This document shows, piece after piece, positions 33,821 to 45,782 of a stretch of DNA of 64,000 nt. How positions within the stretch are numbered: the first letter of the stretch is position 1; each line of letters begins with the position of its first letter. The translations under genes and the position numbers were made by a program. Below the pieces are notes generated by a model that did not search any database, was not told the origin of the DNA, and saw only the letters and a list, made by a program, of their open reading frames with translations. Origin of the DNA: Artemisia argyi (lineage: Eukaryota > Streptophyta > Magnoliopsida > Asterales > Asteraceae). The DNA is taken from contig CM060691.1 of the NCBI GenBank assembly GCA_030686995.1, positions 88,533,055 through 88,597,054 of the forward strand, read 5' to 3'.

Positions 33821-35064
33821 AACATTTCTCTACATTTAGTTTTACCTACGGATTTACTAATCTCATTCTTGATAAGTCATCAATAACTTAACCATTGAGA
33901 ACAAGAGAGCAACTAGGAATGTCTTTAAGTTAAAATCCCTTGCTTTTGTGGCTTGCTTTTATAATCAAAAGGTCTTTCAAATATTGACACTATACTCACT
34001 TGATTACTTTGAAATATCAATTTCGTTTCACTAGTTGTTTTATTCTAAATTCCAAAAATTGTTTTTGTTGAATTTGTTTAGACACAACTATGACCGATAA
34101 ATCAAGTTTTATAACTTATGTCAATTTTGCTTGATTCAATGTTTTGATCAAGGTGAGAAGATGTTATTTTGTACTTTTACTCTTAACGTTTTACACAACA
34201 TACATGTCTTGCTATCATTGAACTTTCGACTAAGTTATCATCTACCAAAGATGATATCTTAGAAGGAGGAGATCACTCGTTAAATGTTATATTCAACGAA
34301 TCCTCGACTCTTTGGGTTTTCTTATTTAAGACACTATGAACTCTATTTGTTTTGAAAAAGTCCAAGAGGTACAACATCATGAGACTAAGTGTCACAGTTG
34401 ATATGTAAATCCTAGATGTTGAAAACTCATTTTCTTCCACACATCCTAATGTATGCTAATGTAATTTATTTCACCTTGTGTGTTTTATGTGAGATTATCA
34501 TAAAGGTGTGATTGAAGAAAAACACAATTTAAGACTCAAAGTATGGTGTTTGAGAATGTTGTTTAACAAAGGTTTGTTTTGCAAGCATCACAAAAGTGTT
34601 AGACATTTTAACACTAAGGAAATTCTTAGTTAGCTTACTTGTAAGCAAGAGTTGAGTGAGACTCACTCAAGAGTTTCTCGTGTTTATCTCTTGATGGTTA
34701 AAGAACCAAAGCACCTTATATCTCCTACTAGTACTAATGACGAAATTCCTTGTTGCATAGAATCTAATCTTAGTTACTACTAATAGCAAGTAAACACTTT
34801 TAGAGTATTACTAATAACACATATTCCAACACATAATGCTAGAGACAAGAGACAATCAAAGTCAAGTTGAAGTAATGCGTACCTTTTAAATTGCCTAGAG
34901 ATGTTATCAAGAGGATAAACACAATGCGTAAAATCTTGGTTTGACGACACGCTTTGAAACTCAATTACTCATATATCCAAGAAGGTTAGACAATCATATA
35001 CAAGCATAGATCATGATAATCTTAATTCTTTTATCATGAGTTTCTATTAGAGATTGAATTATCT
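33821..35064. other. AT-rich eroded interior of element D
   Basis: This occupies the place expected for protease, integrase and RT but no motif is recognisable on the minus strand. Probably heavily decayed or replaced sequence. Confidence 0.4.
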
Positions 35065-36061
35065 CTAAATCTCTCTTCTAGGTTTGACAAATTGTACTTT
35101 CTTTGTTTTATTAGTTAATGGTGCTTTTGAGTTAAATCCTAATCCAGTTTTATCTTTAAACAACCTTTGACTCCTCAACAATCTTTCAAGAGATTTTGAG
35201 CTTTCATCAAATTTAACTAATATTTTTCCTTTCTCATTTTGCATTTTAATCTTATGTTTGTAATCTAGACACAATTTACATTCTAGATCAATTTCAACAT
35301 TACTCTTAATTCTAGACATTTTATCTTCTAACAAGATTTCCTTTTCAAAGATATTCTTAAAAGATTTTGAAGACTCGTTCTTGAAGATAATTTTAGGTCC
35401 ATTTTGCATAAACGTTTAGACTCATTTTCTAGTTTAGAAAACTCTAGGATAAATTTGTCAAAGCAAAAGCGTTTGGTTTCAAAGTGTACCTTGCTTGATG
35501 TTTTATCTAGTTTAGAATCACAAACCGGATGGTTGGCTTCATCTTCATCCGTGTTATTCCGTGAATCGTAAGCAAGTCCACTAAGAGCTCGTCATGAGTA
35601 ATCATCTTTACTTACACCTTCATTTAAAACATTTAAACTAGTAGTACATGTATTCATCTCAACTAAAAATCAATCAATTAATATATCCAAGATTTCTAAT
35701 ACATTTGTGAGATCAACTTGATCATCTTTGGCTTGACATATTTCTTGATCAAAATTTAACATATTTTTCCAAATATCATTCTTTCATATTTGGTACTAAA
35801 GCTTTATAAATCATTGTTTTAGCTTTTGTATTTTTACCAAGTTTAAGTTAGTTATCTTGGTTTTCAAAAACTTGTTTTCTTTGATTTGAAATTACCAAAA
35901 GAATTAATATGCCAAAGATCTTGATCAATTGATTTCACATAGTTTTCAAAATTACTTTTCCATTCAAGTAAGTTTTCTTTTTCAAATAGCGGTGGGTTTT
36001 GAATAAATACATTCTTTAAGATTTTCAAAATCCATGGATCGATCCAAGTTTTAAAATACAT
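35065..36061 (-). pseudogene. Copia gag relic of element D
   Basis: Two pieces align with element A Gag: 36061-35864 (NPPLFEKENLLEWKSNFENY, DQDLWH) matches its N-terminus, and 35409-35065 (DLECKLCLDYKHKIKMQNEK, DKTGLGFNS) matches its region after the CCHC knuckle. The middle, with the UBN2 core and knuckle, is too eroded to read. The function would have been particle formation. Confidence 0.75.
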
Positions 36062-36088
36062 TCTATTTTAAAGAACTTGAGTAACGTA

Positions 36089-36102
36089 GCTCCTGATGCC
36101 AA
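36089..36102 (-). promoter_or_regulatory. Primer-binding site of element D
   Basis: The minus strand reads TTGGCATCAGGAGC, one base from the element A site, directly beside the LTR. Confidence 0.75.
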
Positions 36103-36103
36103 T

Positions 36104-37532
36104 TGTGGAAAACTAGAAGGGGGGTTGAATAGTTTACCGCTTTTTCGATTCTTATTTAGCTTAAATAACCTTTGAGAACTTGACGTTTGGTTAAAGATAT
36201 AAACACAACTTAATATGTTTGATTCTTTGAAAAGACTTTACATGTGGATAACAATTCCAACTTAACTTGTTTCATACTTTGAAAAGCTTTACTTGTAATG
36301 ATCCTAACTTTGCTTGTGTAGTTCTTTGAAAAGCTTTACTTATGTTTAAAGATATAAAAACAACATTACTTGTTTTGGTTCTTTGAAAAGCTTTATATGT
36401 GATCAACAATTCTAACTAAACAACAACATATAATAACCAAAGATAGAGAAAGAAACAATCAAACCACAACATGATAGTTTATCGTAGTTCGGCTACAAGG
36501 ACTCTTTTTCCTTGCCCTACATCCACGCCCCGAGTTTCCAACTCGAGAGTTATAAACACTAATCAACAAGCTCCTTTCACCGGCGGAGAAAACCTTACAC
36601 GTCACTTATACTTTTACCGACACAAAGCTAGATGTCGAGTTCTTTTACAAGGGTACAACCACTCCCATTCGTCGCTTACACTTTTACCGCCACAAAGCTA
36701 GATGTCGAGTTCTTTACCAAGGGTACAACCACTCCCGTTAGTTCTTTTACTAGGGTAAAACAACTCCCAACACACTACGTATTTTGAGGCCTAAAATACT
36801 AACCTATAACTTCTACATACATGACACACATGAAGTATAAACTACCAAAGCTTATACATGACCAAGCTACCAAGACTTGCAACTTTAGAGTTGAAGCTTG
36901 CAACTTCTTGAATGATCTTGTGGAGTTCCTTGCTACATAAGAGAATTACACAAGTCAAGGGTTACTGAGTTAGTTGAGAGAATATGTGAGAATTAGTCCT
37001 AAAGGGTAAGCCAAAAATCAAGTTATGGCTTGGTATTTATAGCACACCACACTGCATGCTTGGCGGATCAGGCGGAACCCTCAGATGGGTTCCGCCCGTG
37101 TACCCCCAGGGTACCGCCGGGTCTGCAGTAGGTTTTTGCAATAACTCTTCAAACCAAACAAGGTCTTGTCTCATAACTCCTAGCAACCAAACAATGTCAC
37201 ATCACTTAAATCAAGTCAAACACAAAACTTGTAAGCAACATCAAAGCTAGTCAAACACATTTCTTTCCATAAATGCATAATGACAAAACTTGCCCTAAGT
37301 GTGATGTGACCTTACTATATTAAGAAATAAATATGATGTGACAAGACTCATTTTAGTTTAAGAAGTAAAAACAATGTTTTGTTTAAAAAAGAAATGTTAA
37401 CCTTAGTTAAACAAGACTTAAACACTTAAAGTGATGATTTACTTATAGCTAAACTTCATACTTTGTCATTAACAAAACTTAGCAAAGATCGTAAAATATA
37501 AATAACGTTTTTAGGCGATATTTGTATTAACA
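36104..37532 (-). repeat. 5' LTR of element D, 1,429 bp
   Basis: It is the partner of 26946-28373, with the inverted-repeat cluster at 37062-37128 and a TATA box just below it at about 37034-37041. It is followed by the target duplication ACTTT. Confidence 0.88.
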
Positions 37533-37574
37533 ACTTTTATAAAATCAAAATTAATTACTTTTATATAATTATAA

Positions 37575-38550
37575 TTAAATAATTTTATAAAAATAAAATA
37601 CTTGTATAAAAATAAAATGTGTCTTACGTAGTCGTGGCCAATAGCGGCCAATGACTTGACAGTGGCGGCTGTACACCTTCAACTTCTTTCGGTTCTTCTT
37701 GTTCACAGCAGCACGCTTCAGGTTCTTATCATTCATGTAAAACTTGATATGCTCCTCCCACACAGATGGCTCGACGTTGGAAGGAGGGTTTCTTCATATC
37801 TCATCCACTTTTTCAGGCCCACCCTCCCCGTCGAAGTAAACCCTTTTCATCGTGCCCTTGTTGTCGGAGTAGACCTTAGCAATGTACGCATTGAGGCCCG
37901 CCGAAATGGTTCTCCAATCGGGTGAGCGCATGTGGGTCTGCAAGTCGAATAATTCCTGCAAACAAATTTAAACAAATATACACAATTAAACAAATTTAAA
38001 TAAATGTACACATTCAAATAATTAAATATAAAGATATTATTAAAAGGAAAATAAAATAACTGACCCCGAGTCGGTTCATGAAGCCCTGTCGAGTCGCTTC
38101 ATCAAGTTTGTGCCGGGAGGGATAGAGCAACGGCAAGGACCTAACCAGCTCGCCACATAGTTACTGAACCATGCGCGGTTGGGTCCAACAAGATTAAATG
38201 TCCTCTGATCACAATACTCGAACTCGATCGATTGTGGGCCCGAGGCAGCAACAGCTTTCCTGAGGTCTTTGTTTTTGTTGGCTTCACAGACATGTGCCCT
38301 GCCGCCATCCCGACCTCTACCCCTGCCGCCAGCTTGTCTCGCTCTACCTCCTCGTCGAGGTTTTTTTGACGAACCTACAATTGAAGTGAGTGAAAACGTT
38401 AAAAAATAACAAGTAACAAAATTCAAATTATCAAGTTTAATTTTCTTACCACTACGGTGACCGCTAGTAATCGAACAATAAGGTGGTGGTGGGTCATCAG
38501 CACCGTCACCACCGTGACCTCGCGCTACTGCTGCCATCTGTAAAAGTACA
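37575..38550 (-). pseudogene. Transposase_24-like CACTA gene, 5' exons
   Basis: The start is at about 38538 (MAAVARGHGGDGADDPPPPY), then a GT-AG intron (about 38450-38380) and an Arg/Gly-rich basic block (PRRGGRARQAGGRGRGRDGG). The conserved core IEFEYCDQRTFNLVGPNRAWF follows, with a one-base frameshift near 38150, after which LDEATRQGFMNRLG is read in another frame. The next exon (about 37955-37575) reads LFDLQTHMRSPDWRTISAGL, has an in-frame stop near 37800, and continues WEEHIKFYMNDKNLKRAAVN. This family accompanies tnp2 in plant CACTA elements and probably binds DNA. It is a pseudogene. Confidence 0.72.
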
Positions 38551-38701
38551 AGTTGAATTAACATATAGAAATTCGGGAACAAATTAACATAAGCATGCAC
38601 ACATTCAAATCACACATTTAAAATAAATATACACATTTAAACAATCCATAACAATTTCATTCAAATAAGCTAAGTGTCGTTTAACTAGTTACAATTTCAG
38701 A

Positions 38702-41700
38702 TCAATCTGCTACATCTACATCACTATCATAAACAGCATGAGTCGCATCTTCAACTTCATCAGAATTGTTTGCATCAGAGTCTGCTAAATCATAAGGATC
38801 GTCTTCCTCATCATCAATAAATTCATCGTCGTCATCAACATGAATGATTAGTGGTGGTGCCTCAACTAACATTGATCGACCATCGATATTTAAGGTTGCA
38901 AATGCCAAATCATTCAAATTAGCAGACAGTTGGAGATTCGATGAGTTGTTGCCATGTATCACATCATCATCGTCTTCTGCCACAATGACATCCCAGGTTG
39001 TGTTGTGATTCACTTCTTGGACGACCTTCCAATGGAGTGGTTATCTGGCAGGATCTTCAAGGTAGAAGACTTGTTTTGCTTGTGTTGCGAGAATGTAAGG
39101 TTGATCTTCAAACGCTGTGCTACATGCCCAAATTTGTGTCATGTTGTTTCTAGTGTTATAACGTTCGACTCTACCTCTTTTGACCAAGTCGAACCACTTA
39201 ACTCGAAACAGCATAACTTTGAACTGGGTATACGCGAACTCCAGAATTTCTTCTAGCTAACCATAATACATTTCTCCTTCCTTCTCGCCAGGAGAACAAA
39301 TTCCGCTGTTCTGAGTTGTACGTTTTACATCGCGGCTGTGTACAATAAACTTCACACCGTTGACTACGCAAGAGTGAACTGAGGTTACGGTCGATAATGG
39401 TCCACAAGCCAAAGCGAATAAGTCGGGAGTACAACTTGGGTCATTGTCTGTGTAAAGTTTACCGATCTATGAACAAAGATAAGAATAGATGGAGATGAGT
39501 AATATATATAGTCGTTATTTATATAAGGAAATACATATAATAAGTTTACCTTCGTCTGAAACCATCTAGGAAATTCTTGTTGCATGTCGCTATCAGGATG
39601 TTCACTGAAAATGGACATGATATTAGAATTAATCGAAAAGATAACTTGGGAAAAAGAAATTTCAAAATAAAAACGCGTACCTCTCGAACTCGTTCATGTA
39701 CGCGTTGATCGCAGGACTGTTGTGAAGTACATACCATATCACTTTCTTCATTTCTTGGAGACCTAACCGAATAATTGTCACTTTACCAGACGTTTTACAT
39801 AGTGATCGGAACACCTGGAAATCACTTGTTGGGCGAGGACAGCCCTGAGATGCAATTGGACGATTAAATTTCGTCCCAATTTCGCCCCAAAAATAACGAG
39901 AACAAAAAGTTAATGCTTCGTCTGCAACATAACCCTCCGCTATTGAACCTTCCGGCTTAGCTTTATTTCGTACATAGTTTTTTAGCTTCTTCATGTATCT
40001 TTCAAATGGATACATCCACCGAAATGAAACATGCCCGCCTTGAAGAGCCTTTTCAGGTAAATGCATAACCAAGTGAATCATAATGTCAAAAAAAGCAGGA
40101 GGATATATTTGCTCAAGACTGCACAAAATTTTGATCAACTGTTCTTTAGCTTTCACCATGTCATTCAGCATCAAAGTTCGATTAATGGTGTATAAGTCGG
40201 TGTGTCCAGGTATTGCTGAAGTCCATAAGGAAGTAACCGCTGCATCATTATATGACAGTCATGAGACTTCATGCCCGTTATATTGTTATCATCTTTGGTC
40301 ACTTTCGACTTGAACTTGGATCCGAACCCATCTGGCAGTTTAATTGTTTTGATGTATTGACAGAACAGTTTTCTTTTATCGGGTGTGAGGGAGTACTTAG
40401 CTTGAGGCTTCGAGCACTTCCTATTTTCTTTGTTTCCCAGCCACAAAACCTGTCGAATGCCCAAAGCTTACAAGTCTTGTCTTGCCTTAGCAGTGTCTTT
40501 AGATTTGTCATTCGTTAACAAAGTGTTCAAGATACTCTCCAACACATTTTTTTCGATATGCATGACATCCAAACTGTGTTTTAGAGTAAGAGAAGACCAA
40601 TATTCAAGCTAGTAGAAAATAGACCGTTTAGTCCGGTTCAGGTCGGTTGTAGTATTACGTTTTATCTTCCCAACCCCATAATCTGGATGTTTCCCCGGAA
40701 AACTGTGGGCAATATTGCAAGTTGAATGTAGTAGTATCGCTCCTCCATTTATGGTTTTTTTTAAGAATCTTCTATGGCCAACATAACCTATTTGGCTTAT
40801 CACACGCGTAGCCGGAGTGCCTACTTTGCATGTATGGCATGCGTAGTAACCTTGCCCACTCCAACTTGACAAACTACTACGAGCAGGAAAATCATTGATG
40901 GTCCATAAAAGCATCGCTCTCATGTTGAATACTTTGCCTGTAACAGCGTCCATAGTCGGGACACCTGGTATTTTCCATAATTCCTGAAGGTCATCAATCA
41001 AAGGCTTTAAGTAAACATCAATGTCCTTCGCGGGTGATTTAGGTCCAGGAATCAACAACGTCAGCATCAAAGTAGTCTCTTTCATGCATAACCACGGAGG
41101 CAAGTTGTATGTTGTTAAGAAACAGGCCACATGCTGTAAGTCTGACTAAGGTTGCCGAACGGATTGAAACCATCAGCAGCAAACCCTAATCGAACGTTTC
41201 TCGGTTCGTTAGCAAATTCCCAATATTTACCGCTGTCAAACTTCTGCCATGCTTCACCATCAACCGAGTGTTGCATCATACCTTTTATCGTAGACTTTCC
41301 AGTAGCATGCCAAGTCATATGTTTTGCGGTTTGAATATATTTGTTCAAACGTTGTAGCCTAGGAATGATAGGAAAGTAACGCAACACCTTGTTAGGAACT
41401 TTCTTCCCCGTTGTGTTCTTGTCTTTCCATCTACTCGTTTTACAGACCGGACAATACTCCAAATCTTCGGCACCAGTCCCCCGATATAAAAAGCAATCAT
41501 TTTCACAAGCATGTATCGACTCATACCCTAACCCGAACTTTTTTAATGTTTTTTTTATAGCAGAGTATGATGGTGGGAGATTGAAACCTAACCTGGCATG
41601 AAATACCTCCTAGAGAAATTTTAGCATATTGTTAAATGAAGTATCACTCCATTTACCGCTAACCTTGAGATGCGTAAACTTTGACATAAAATCCAAGGTT

Positions 41701-42100
41701 GTCATAAAGTCACAACCCGGGTATTTGGAAGAGTTGGCTCATTTTGTTCATTATTTGGAGGAATATCAAAAATATCATTAATGCACGCACGCATGTCACT
41801 CATCTCACATTGTGTTGTGTTATCTTGTATAGGAAGAGGATCCGGTTCACCGTGTTCACGCCATTGTGTATAAGTTGGGTCCCACCCATTTTCGCTTATG
41901 TGGCTTTTAAGTAAGTCGAGAGATACCCATGGAACATTACAACAAAGACGACATGGACATTTTATGTTGCCGTAACTATTCAATAACGGCTTGCAATGTT
42001 CAACGAATGCGGCAAGACCATCAAAAAACTCTTTTGAAATACGACTGTCTAAACGGGTCCAACTCTTATCAAGTATCGTAACTGCATATTTTTTGTTCAA
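38702..42100 (-). pseudogene. tnp2: CACTA tnp2-type transposase, broken
   Basis: The transposase cuts and joins CACTA ends. In order on the minus strand: a Transpos_assoc domain (42100-41830; SWTRLDSRISKEFFDGLAAF, CPCRLC), the Transposase_21 core (41462-40609; DGFNPFG, YNLPPWLCMKETTLMLTLLI, GYYACHTCKVGT), its end (40464-40171), a DUF4218 region (40174-39662; FDIMIHLVMHLPEKALQGG, RWMYPFERYMKKLKNYVRNK), a DUF4216-like region (about 39390-39040; NSGICSPGEKEGEMYYG) and an acidic tail (39013-38702). Frameshifts near 41120 and 40600 and stops near 40470 and 39620 break it. Order and domains are those of complete plant tnp2 genes. Confidence 0.88.
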
Positions 42101-42289
42101 CTCTTAGTTATTACACATTTAAAATATTCGACACATAAACACATATAACCATGGGATAAAGGAAAGTTGTTTTGTTCACCTAGTGCAACTATGGAAGGCA
42201 ATCCTAACCCACTCTTTGAATGATTCATCTCATATATGAATGCGTATAACTGATTTACTATCTGAGAAAATTTCGGCAGCATTCCCCCT

Positions 42290-43330
42290 CAACTCCCCAA
42301 ATATGTGCATTAAAGACATATTCGTAGGAGTAAAGGAGAAACACTGTCGGAATCATCTCAAATAGTAAATCAATTATATGCATCCATATCCTACATGAGA
42401 CAAAACATTCAAAAAGCAGTCCCAAACAGGGGACTTTCTGAAATTAATTTCAAATAAATTAATTTCGGACGGGTTTTCTATAGGATGATTAACTTCGGAC
42501 GGGGACTTTCCGAAATTAATCACTAAAATCCTAAAACATTCACAAAAGTCTAACAATAGCATATATTTTAAGTTAAACAATTAATAGCATATATTTTAAG
42601 TTAAACAATTAGAATATAAACAATTGTTTGGTTTTCGGCTTATGTTTCATAAGCTTATTTTTTGTGACTTATTTTTGAAACTATTTTTTTTATTTTGAAA
42701 CTTATTTTTTAAACTATTATGAAACATAAGCCGAAAACTAAACAATTAATAGAAAGATATCAAATATATCTAAGGGGTTGTGTGTTTAGGCTTATATAAC
42801 GGGTTTATGTCTTATTTGGTTTTCGGCTTATGTTTCATAAGCTTATTTTTTGTGACTTATTTTGAAACTATGTAAGGTAAAAAGTTTCAAAATAAGCCAT
42901 AAAAATTTAGCTTATGAAACATAAGCCGAAAACCAAACAAACCATAAGCCCGTTATATAAGCAGAAACTATTTTTTATATAGTTACTAACCAAACTATTT
43001 TTTTCTTTCTTTTACTAGTTCAATACCAAGTCCCCCAAGGTGCTATTTGCACCGTGGGTACACAATGAGCACAACCGACCTTGGTTGTGTCGTTAAAAAA
43101 ACCAAATAACTAACCAAACGCAGTATCCTACTTAATACTTAATCCGTAAACTAATACTTAATCACATTTCACAATCTGCAATAATCCCTTTTATACCAAA
43201 ACCTAATATACTAACCAAACTATACATACGGCTGCAAGCACTAAACTAGTAACCAAACGCTACGGGATACGAAACTACAACAAAGCATAAATATGAAAAA
43301 AAATTTAAAAAAAAAAAAAAAAAAAAAGAA
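42290..43330. other. Upstream noncoding region of CACTA-1 with fold-back inserts
   Basis: It contains a 28-bp tandem duplication (about 42553-42611), two fold-back sequences (42617-42750 and 42788-42962), and poly-A at about 43303-43327. The fold-backs share TTTGGTTTTCGGCTTATG as the arm. No gene is seen. Confidence 0.6.
42788..42962. mobile_element. Fold-back MITE, with a related copy at 42617-42750
   Basis: The outer arm GGCTTATATAACGGGTTTATG pairs with CATAAGCCCGTTATATAAGC, and inner arms of more than 30 bp pair around a short centre. The copy at 42617-42750 has the same arms. I could not fix the target duplication, so the superfamily is left open. Confidence 0.6.
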
Positions 43331-43465
43331 TACATACCGTCTCGGCTACTGTATCGGCTGTGGTCTCGGCTGTGGTATCGGCTGTGGCTCGGCTGTGGTC
43401 TCGGCTGTGGTCTCGTCTTGGGCTCGGGCTATAATAAAAGAGATGAAATATATAATGGTTATATC

Positions 43466-43510
<45 letters not shown>

Positions 43511-44300
43511 GTTTGTTGTCGTCGACATGTCGTCGGGATAACAAAAGTTAATAAAAATAAATAAAACGAGGCTCTCACCCTGCTGTCTTGGTTGTCTCGG
43601 CTCTCACCCTCGGCTCTCACCCTCGGCTCTCACCTGCTGCTACTGTATAAAAAAAATAATAACAAAAATTAACAAAATTTTAATAACAATTTTATTAACA
43701 AAATTTAATAGCAATTTTATTAACAATAATAATAACAATTTTTAAACAAATTTATTAACAAAATTTTACTAAAAAAATTACCTGCTGCTGTCTTGGTGGA
43801 TCTGTGAAGAAGAAGAAGAAGTGGGGAAGAAGAAGAAGAATTAAAAAATGGAGGGGTAGAGGAGAGAATTAAATAATGGAGGGGTAGAGGAGGAGGAGGT
43901 GCACAGTGGTGCGAGTGTCGGAGTTGTGGTGGTGTGGTGAGCTGTGGTGGAGGTGGTATAATGTGGTTGGGGTGAAGGTGGTATAATGTGGTTGGGGTGG
44001 AGGAGTGGTGGAGGTGATGGAGATGTAATCGCCGGCGAGAGGGGCAGGCGATGGTTTTTTTTTTTTTTTCTAAGTTATGAGAAATAATTGACCAGATCTG
44101 GTTTTGGTATTGCTTTTTATTATCCCGTCGACGGGAATAGAAAGGGATTTTTTTATATTATTAATACTCCCGTCGACATGTCGACGGTAATATTACGCTA
44201 TTGTGTCGTTTGCGTTTGGCGGGACGTATTAAATTTTCACGAAAAAATTTGGCGGTTTTATTCCCGTCGACATGTCGACGGGAACATAACTTTCATTAAA
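43331..44300. repeat. Subterminal region of CACTA-1: minisatellites and palindromes
   Basis: CGGCTGTGGTCT-type 12-bp units (43340-43430) and CGGCTCTCACCCT units (43565-43640) are tandem. A-runs lie at 43468-43508. Subterminal sites occur at 43521-43534 (one arm changed), 44124-44135 (CCCGTCGACGGG, centre missing), 44172-44185 and 44263-44282 (full CCCGTCGACATGTCGACGGG). These mirror the sites at the other end. Confidence 0.75.
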
Positions 44301-44607
44301 AAAAATTATTTATAATAAATACTTTTATAAAATTACTTTATTATAAATACTTTTATAAAATTACTTTAATATAATTAAAAAAATTTATTTATTATAAATA
44401 CTTTTATAAAATATTAAAAAATAAGTTTTATAAAATTAATAAACTAAATTTATATAATTGAAAAAAATTATTTATTATAAATACTTTTATAAAATTAAAA
44501 AAATATATATATTTAAAATTAACTACTTATATTATAATTAAAAAAAATCATTTATTAAAATATAAAATAAATAATAATTAGAATATCACAAAATCATTTA
44601 TTAAAAA
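44301..44607. other. AT-rich repeats of CACTA-1
   Basis: Several copies of AATACTTTTATAAAATTA; similar units flank the insertion site of element D near 37540, consistent with both lying in one transposon. No gene. Confidence 0.6.
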
Positions 44608-45782
44608 ATCATGAGATGTTAAACAAATGAGTCGAGATGCAATGGTTATACATGAGATGTTAAACGAACGAGTCGAGATGCAATGGTTATACATGAGATG
44701 TTAAACGAACGAGTCGAGATGCAATGGTTATACATGAGATGTTAAACGAACGAGTCGAGATGCAATGGTTATACATGAGATGTGAAACGAACGAGTCGAG
44801 ATGCTATGGTTATACATGAGATGTTAAACGAACGAGTCAAGATACAATGGTTATACATGAGATGTTAAACGAACGAGTCGAGATGCAATGGTTATACATG
44901 AGATGTTAAACGAACGAGTCGAGATGCAATGGTTATACATGAGATGTTAAACGAACGAGTCGAGATGCTATGGTTATACATGAGATGTTAAACGAACGAG
45001 TCGAGATACTATAGTTATACATGAGATGTTAAACGAACGAGTCGAGATGCTGTGGTTATACATGAGATGTTAAACGAACGAGTCGAGATGCAATGGTTAT
45101 ACATGAGATGTTAAACGAACGAGTCGAGATGCAATGGTTATACATGAAATGTTAAACGAGCGAGTCGAGATGCTATGGTTATGCATGAGACGTTAACCGA
45201 ACGAGTCGAGATGCAATGGTTATACATGAGATGTTAAACGAACGAGTCGAGATGTTAAACGAACGAGTCGAGATGTAATGGTTATACATGAGATGTTAAA
45301 CGAACGAGTCGAGATGCAATGGTTATACATGAGATGTTAAACGAACGAGTCGAGATGCAATGGTTATACATGAGATGTTAAACGAACGAGTCGAGATGCA
45401 ATGGTTATACATGAGATGTTAAACGAACGAGTCGAGATGCTATGGTTATACATGAGATGTTAAACGAACGAGTCGAGATACTATAGTTATACATGAGATG
45501 TTAAACGAACGAGTCGAGATGCTGTGGTTATACATGAGATGTTAAACGAACGAGTCGAGATGCAATGGTTATACATGAGATGTTAAATGAACGAGTCGAG
45601 ATGCAATGGTTATACATGAAATGTTAAACGAGCGAGTCGAGATGCTATGGTTATGCATGAGACGTTAACCGAACGAGTCGAGATGCAATGGTTATACATG
45701 AGATGTTAAACGAACGAGTCGAGATGCGATGGTTATACATGAGATGTTAAACGAACGAGTCGAGATGCTATGGTAATACATG
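44608..45782. repeat. 41-bp tandem array, about 28 copies, with a 472-bp higher-order repeat
   Basis: The unit contains GGTTATACATGAGATGTTAA followed by ACGAACGAGTCGAGATGC. Variant units recur in the same order twice: GATACTATAG at 45005 and 45477, and GACGTTAACCG at about 45189 and 45661. The 472-bp period equals eleven units plus a 21-bp partial unit near 45240-45265. It is interrupted at 45783 by copia B. Confidence 0.93.

Larger units (their letters stand above)
26946..37532 (-). mobile_element. Copia element D: Sirevirus-like, decayed, 10.6 kb
   Basis: Two LTRs (26946-28373 and 36104-37532) are flanked by the 5-bp duplication ACTTT (26941-26945 and 37533-37537). A tRNA-Met-type primer site adjoins the right LTR and repeated polypurine tracts adjoin the left one, so it reads on the minus strand. 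Contents: gag relic, a trace of pol, a 248-codon ORF, a Pro-rich ORF relic. LTR copies differ at roughly two dozen sites by eye (about 98% alike), so insertion is fairly recent although coding parts are eroded. Confidence 0.9.
24963..45782 (-). mobile_element. CACTA transposon 1 (En/Spm type), with nested copia D
   Basis: The left end is CACTAGTACAAACG at 24963, beside AAT. Subterminal palindromes built on GTCGACATGTCGAC occur near this end (25011-25425) and again at 43521-44282. Between them, on the minus strand, lie a tnp2-type transposase gene (42100-38702) and a Transposase_24-like gene (38550-25824). Copia D (26946-37532) is inserted in an intron of the second gene. The opposite terminus is not seen: copia B begins at 45783 inside a tandem array, so the right end lies beyond the window. 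Confidence 0.88.

Noticed and set aside
43340..43430. CGGCTGTGGTCT units as a coding repeat
   Set aside because: They lie in the noncoding end of CACTA-1, between poly-A runs, and the frame is short.
44608..45782. Regular repeats resembling a CRISPR array
   Set aside because: Units are contiguous 41-bp tandem copies without unique spacers, in a plant transposon.
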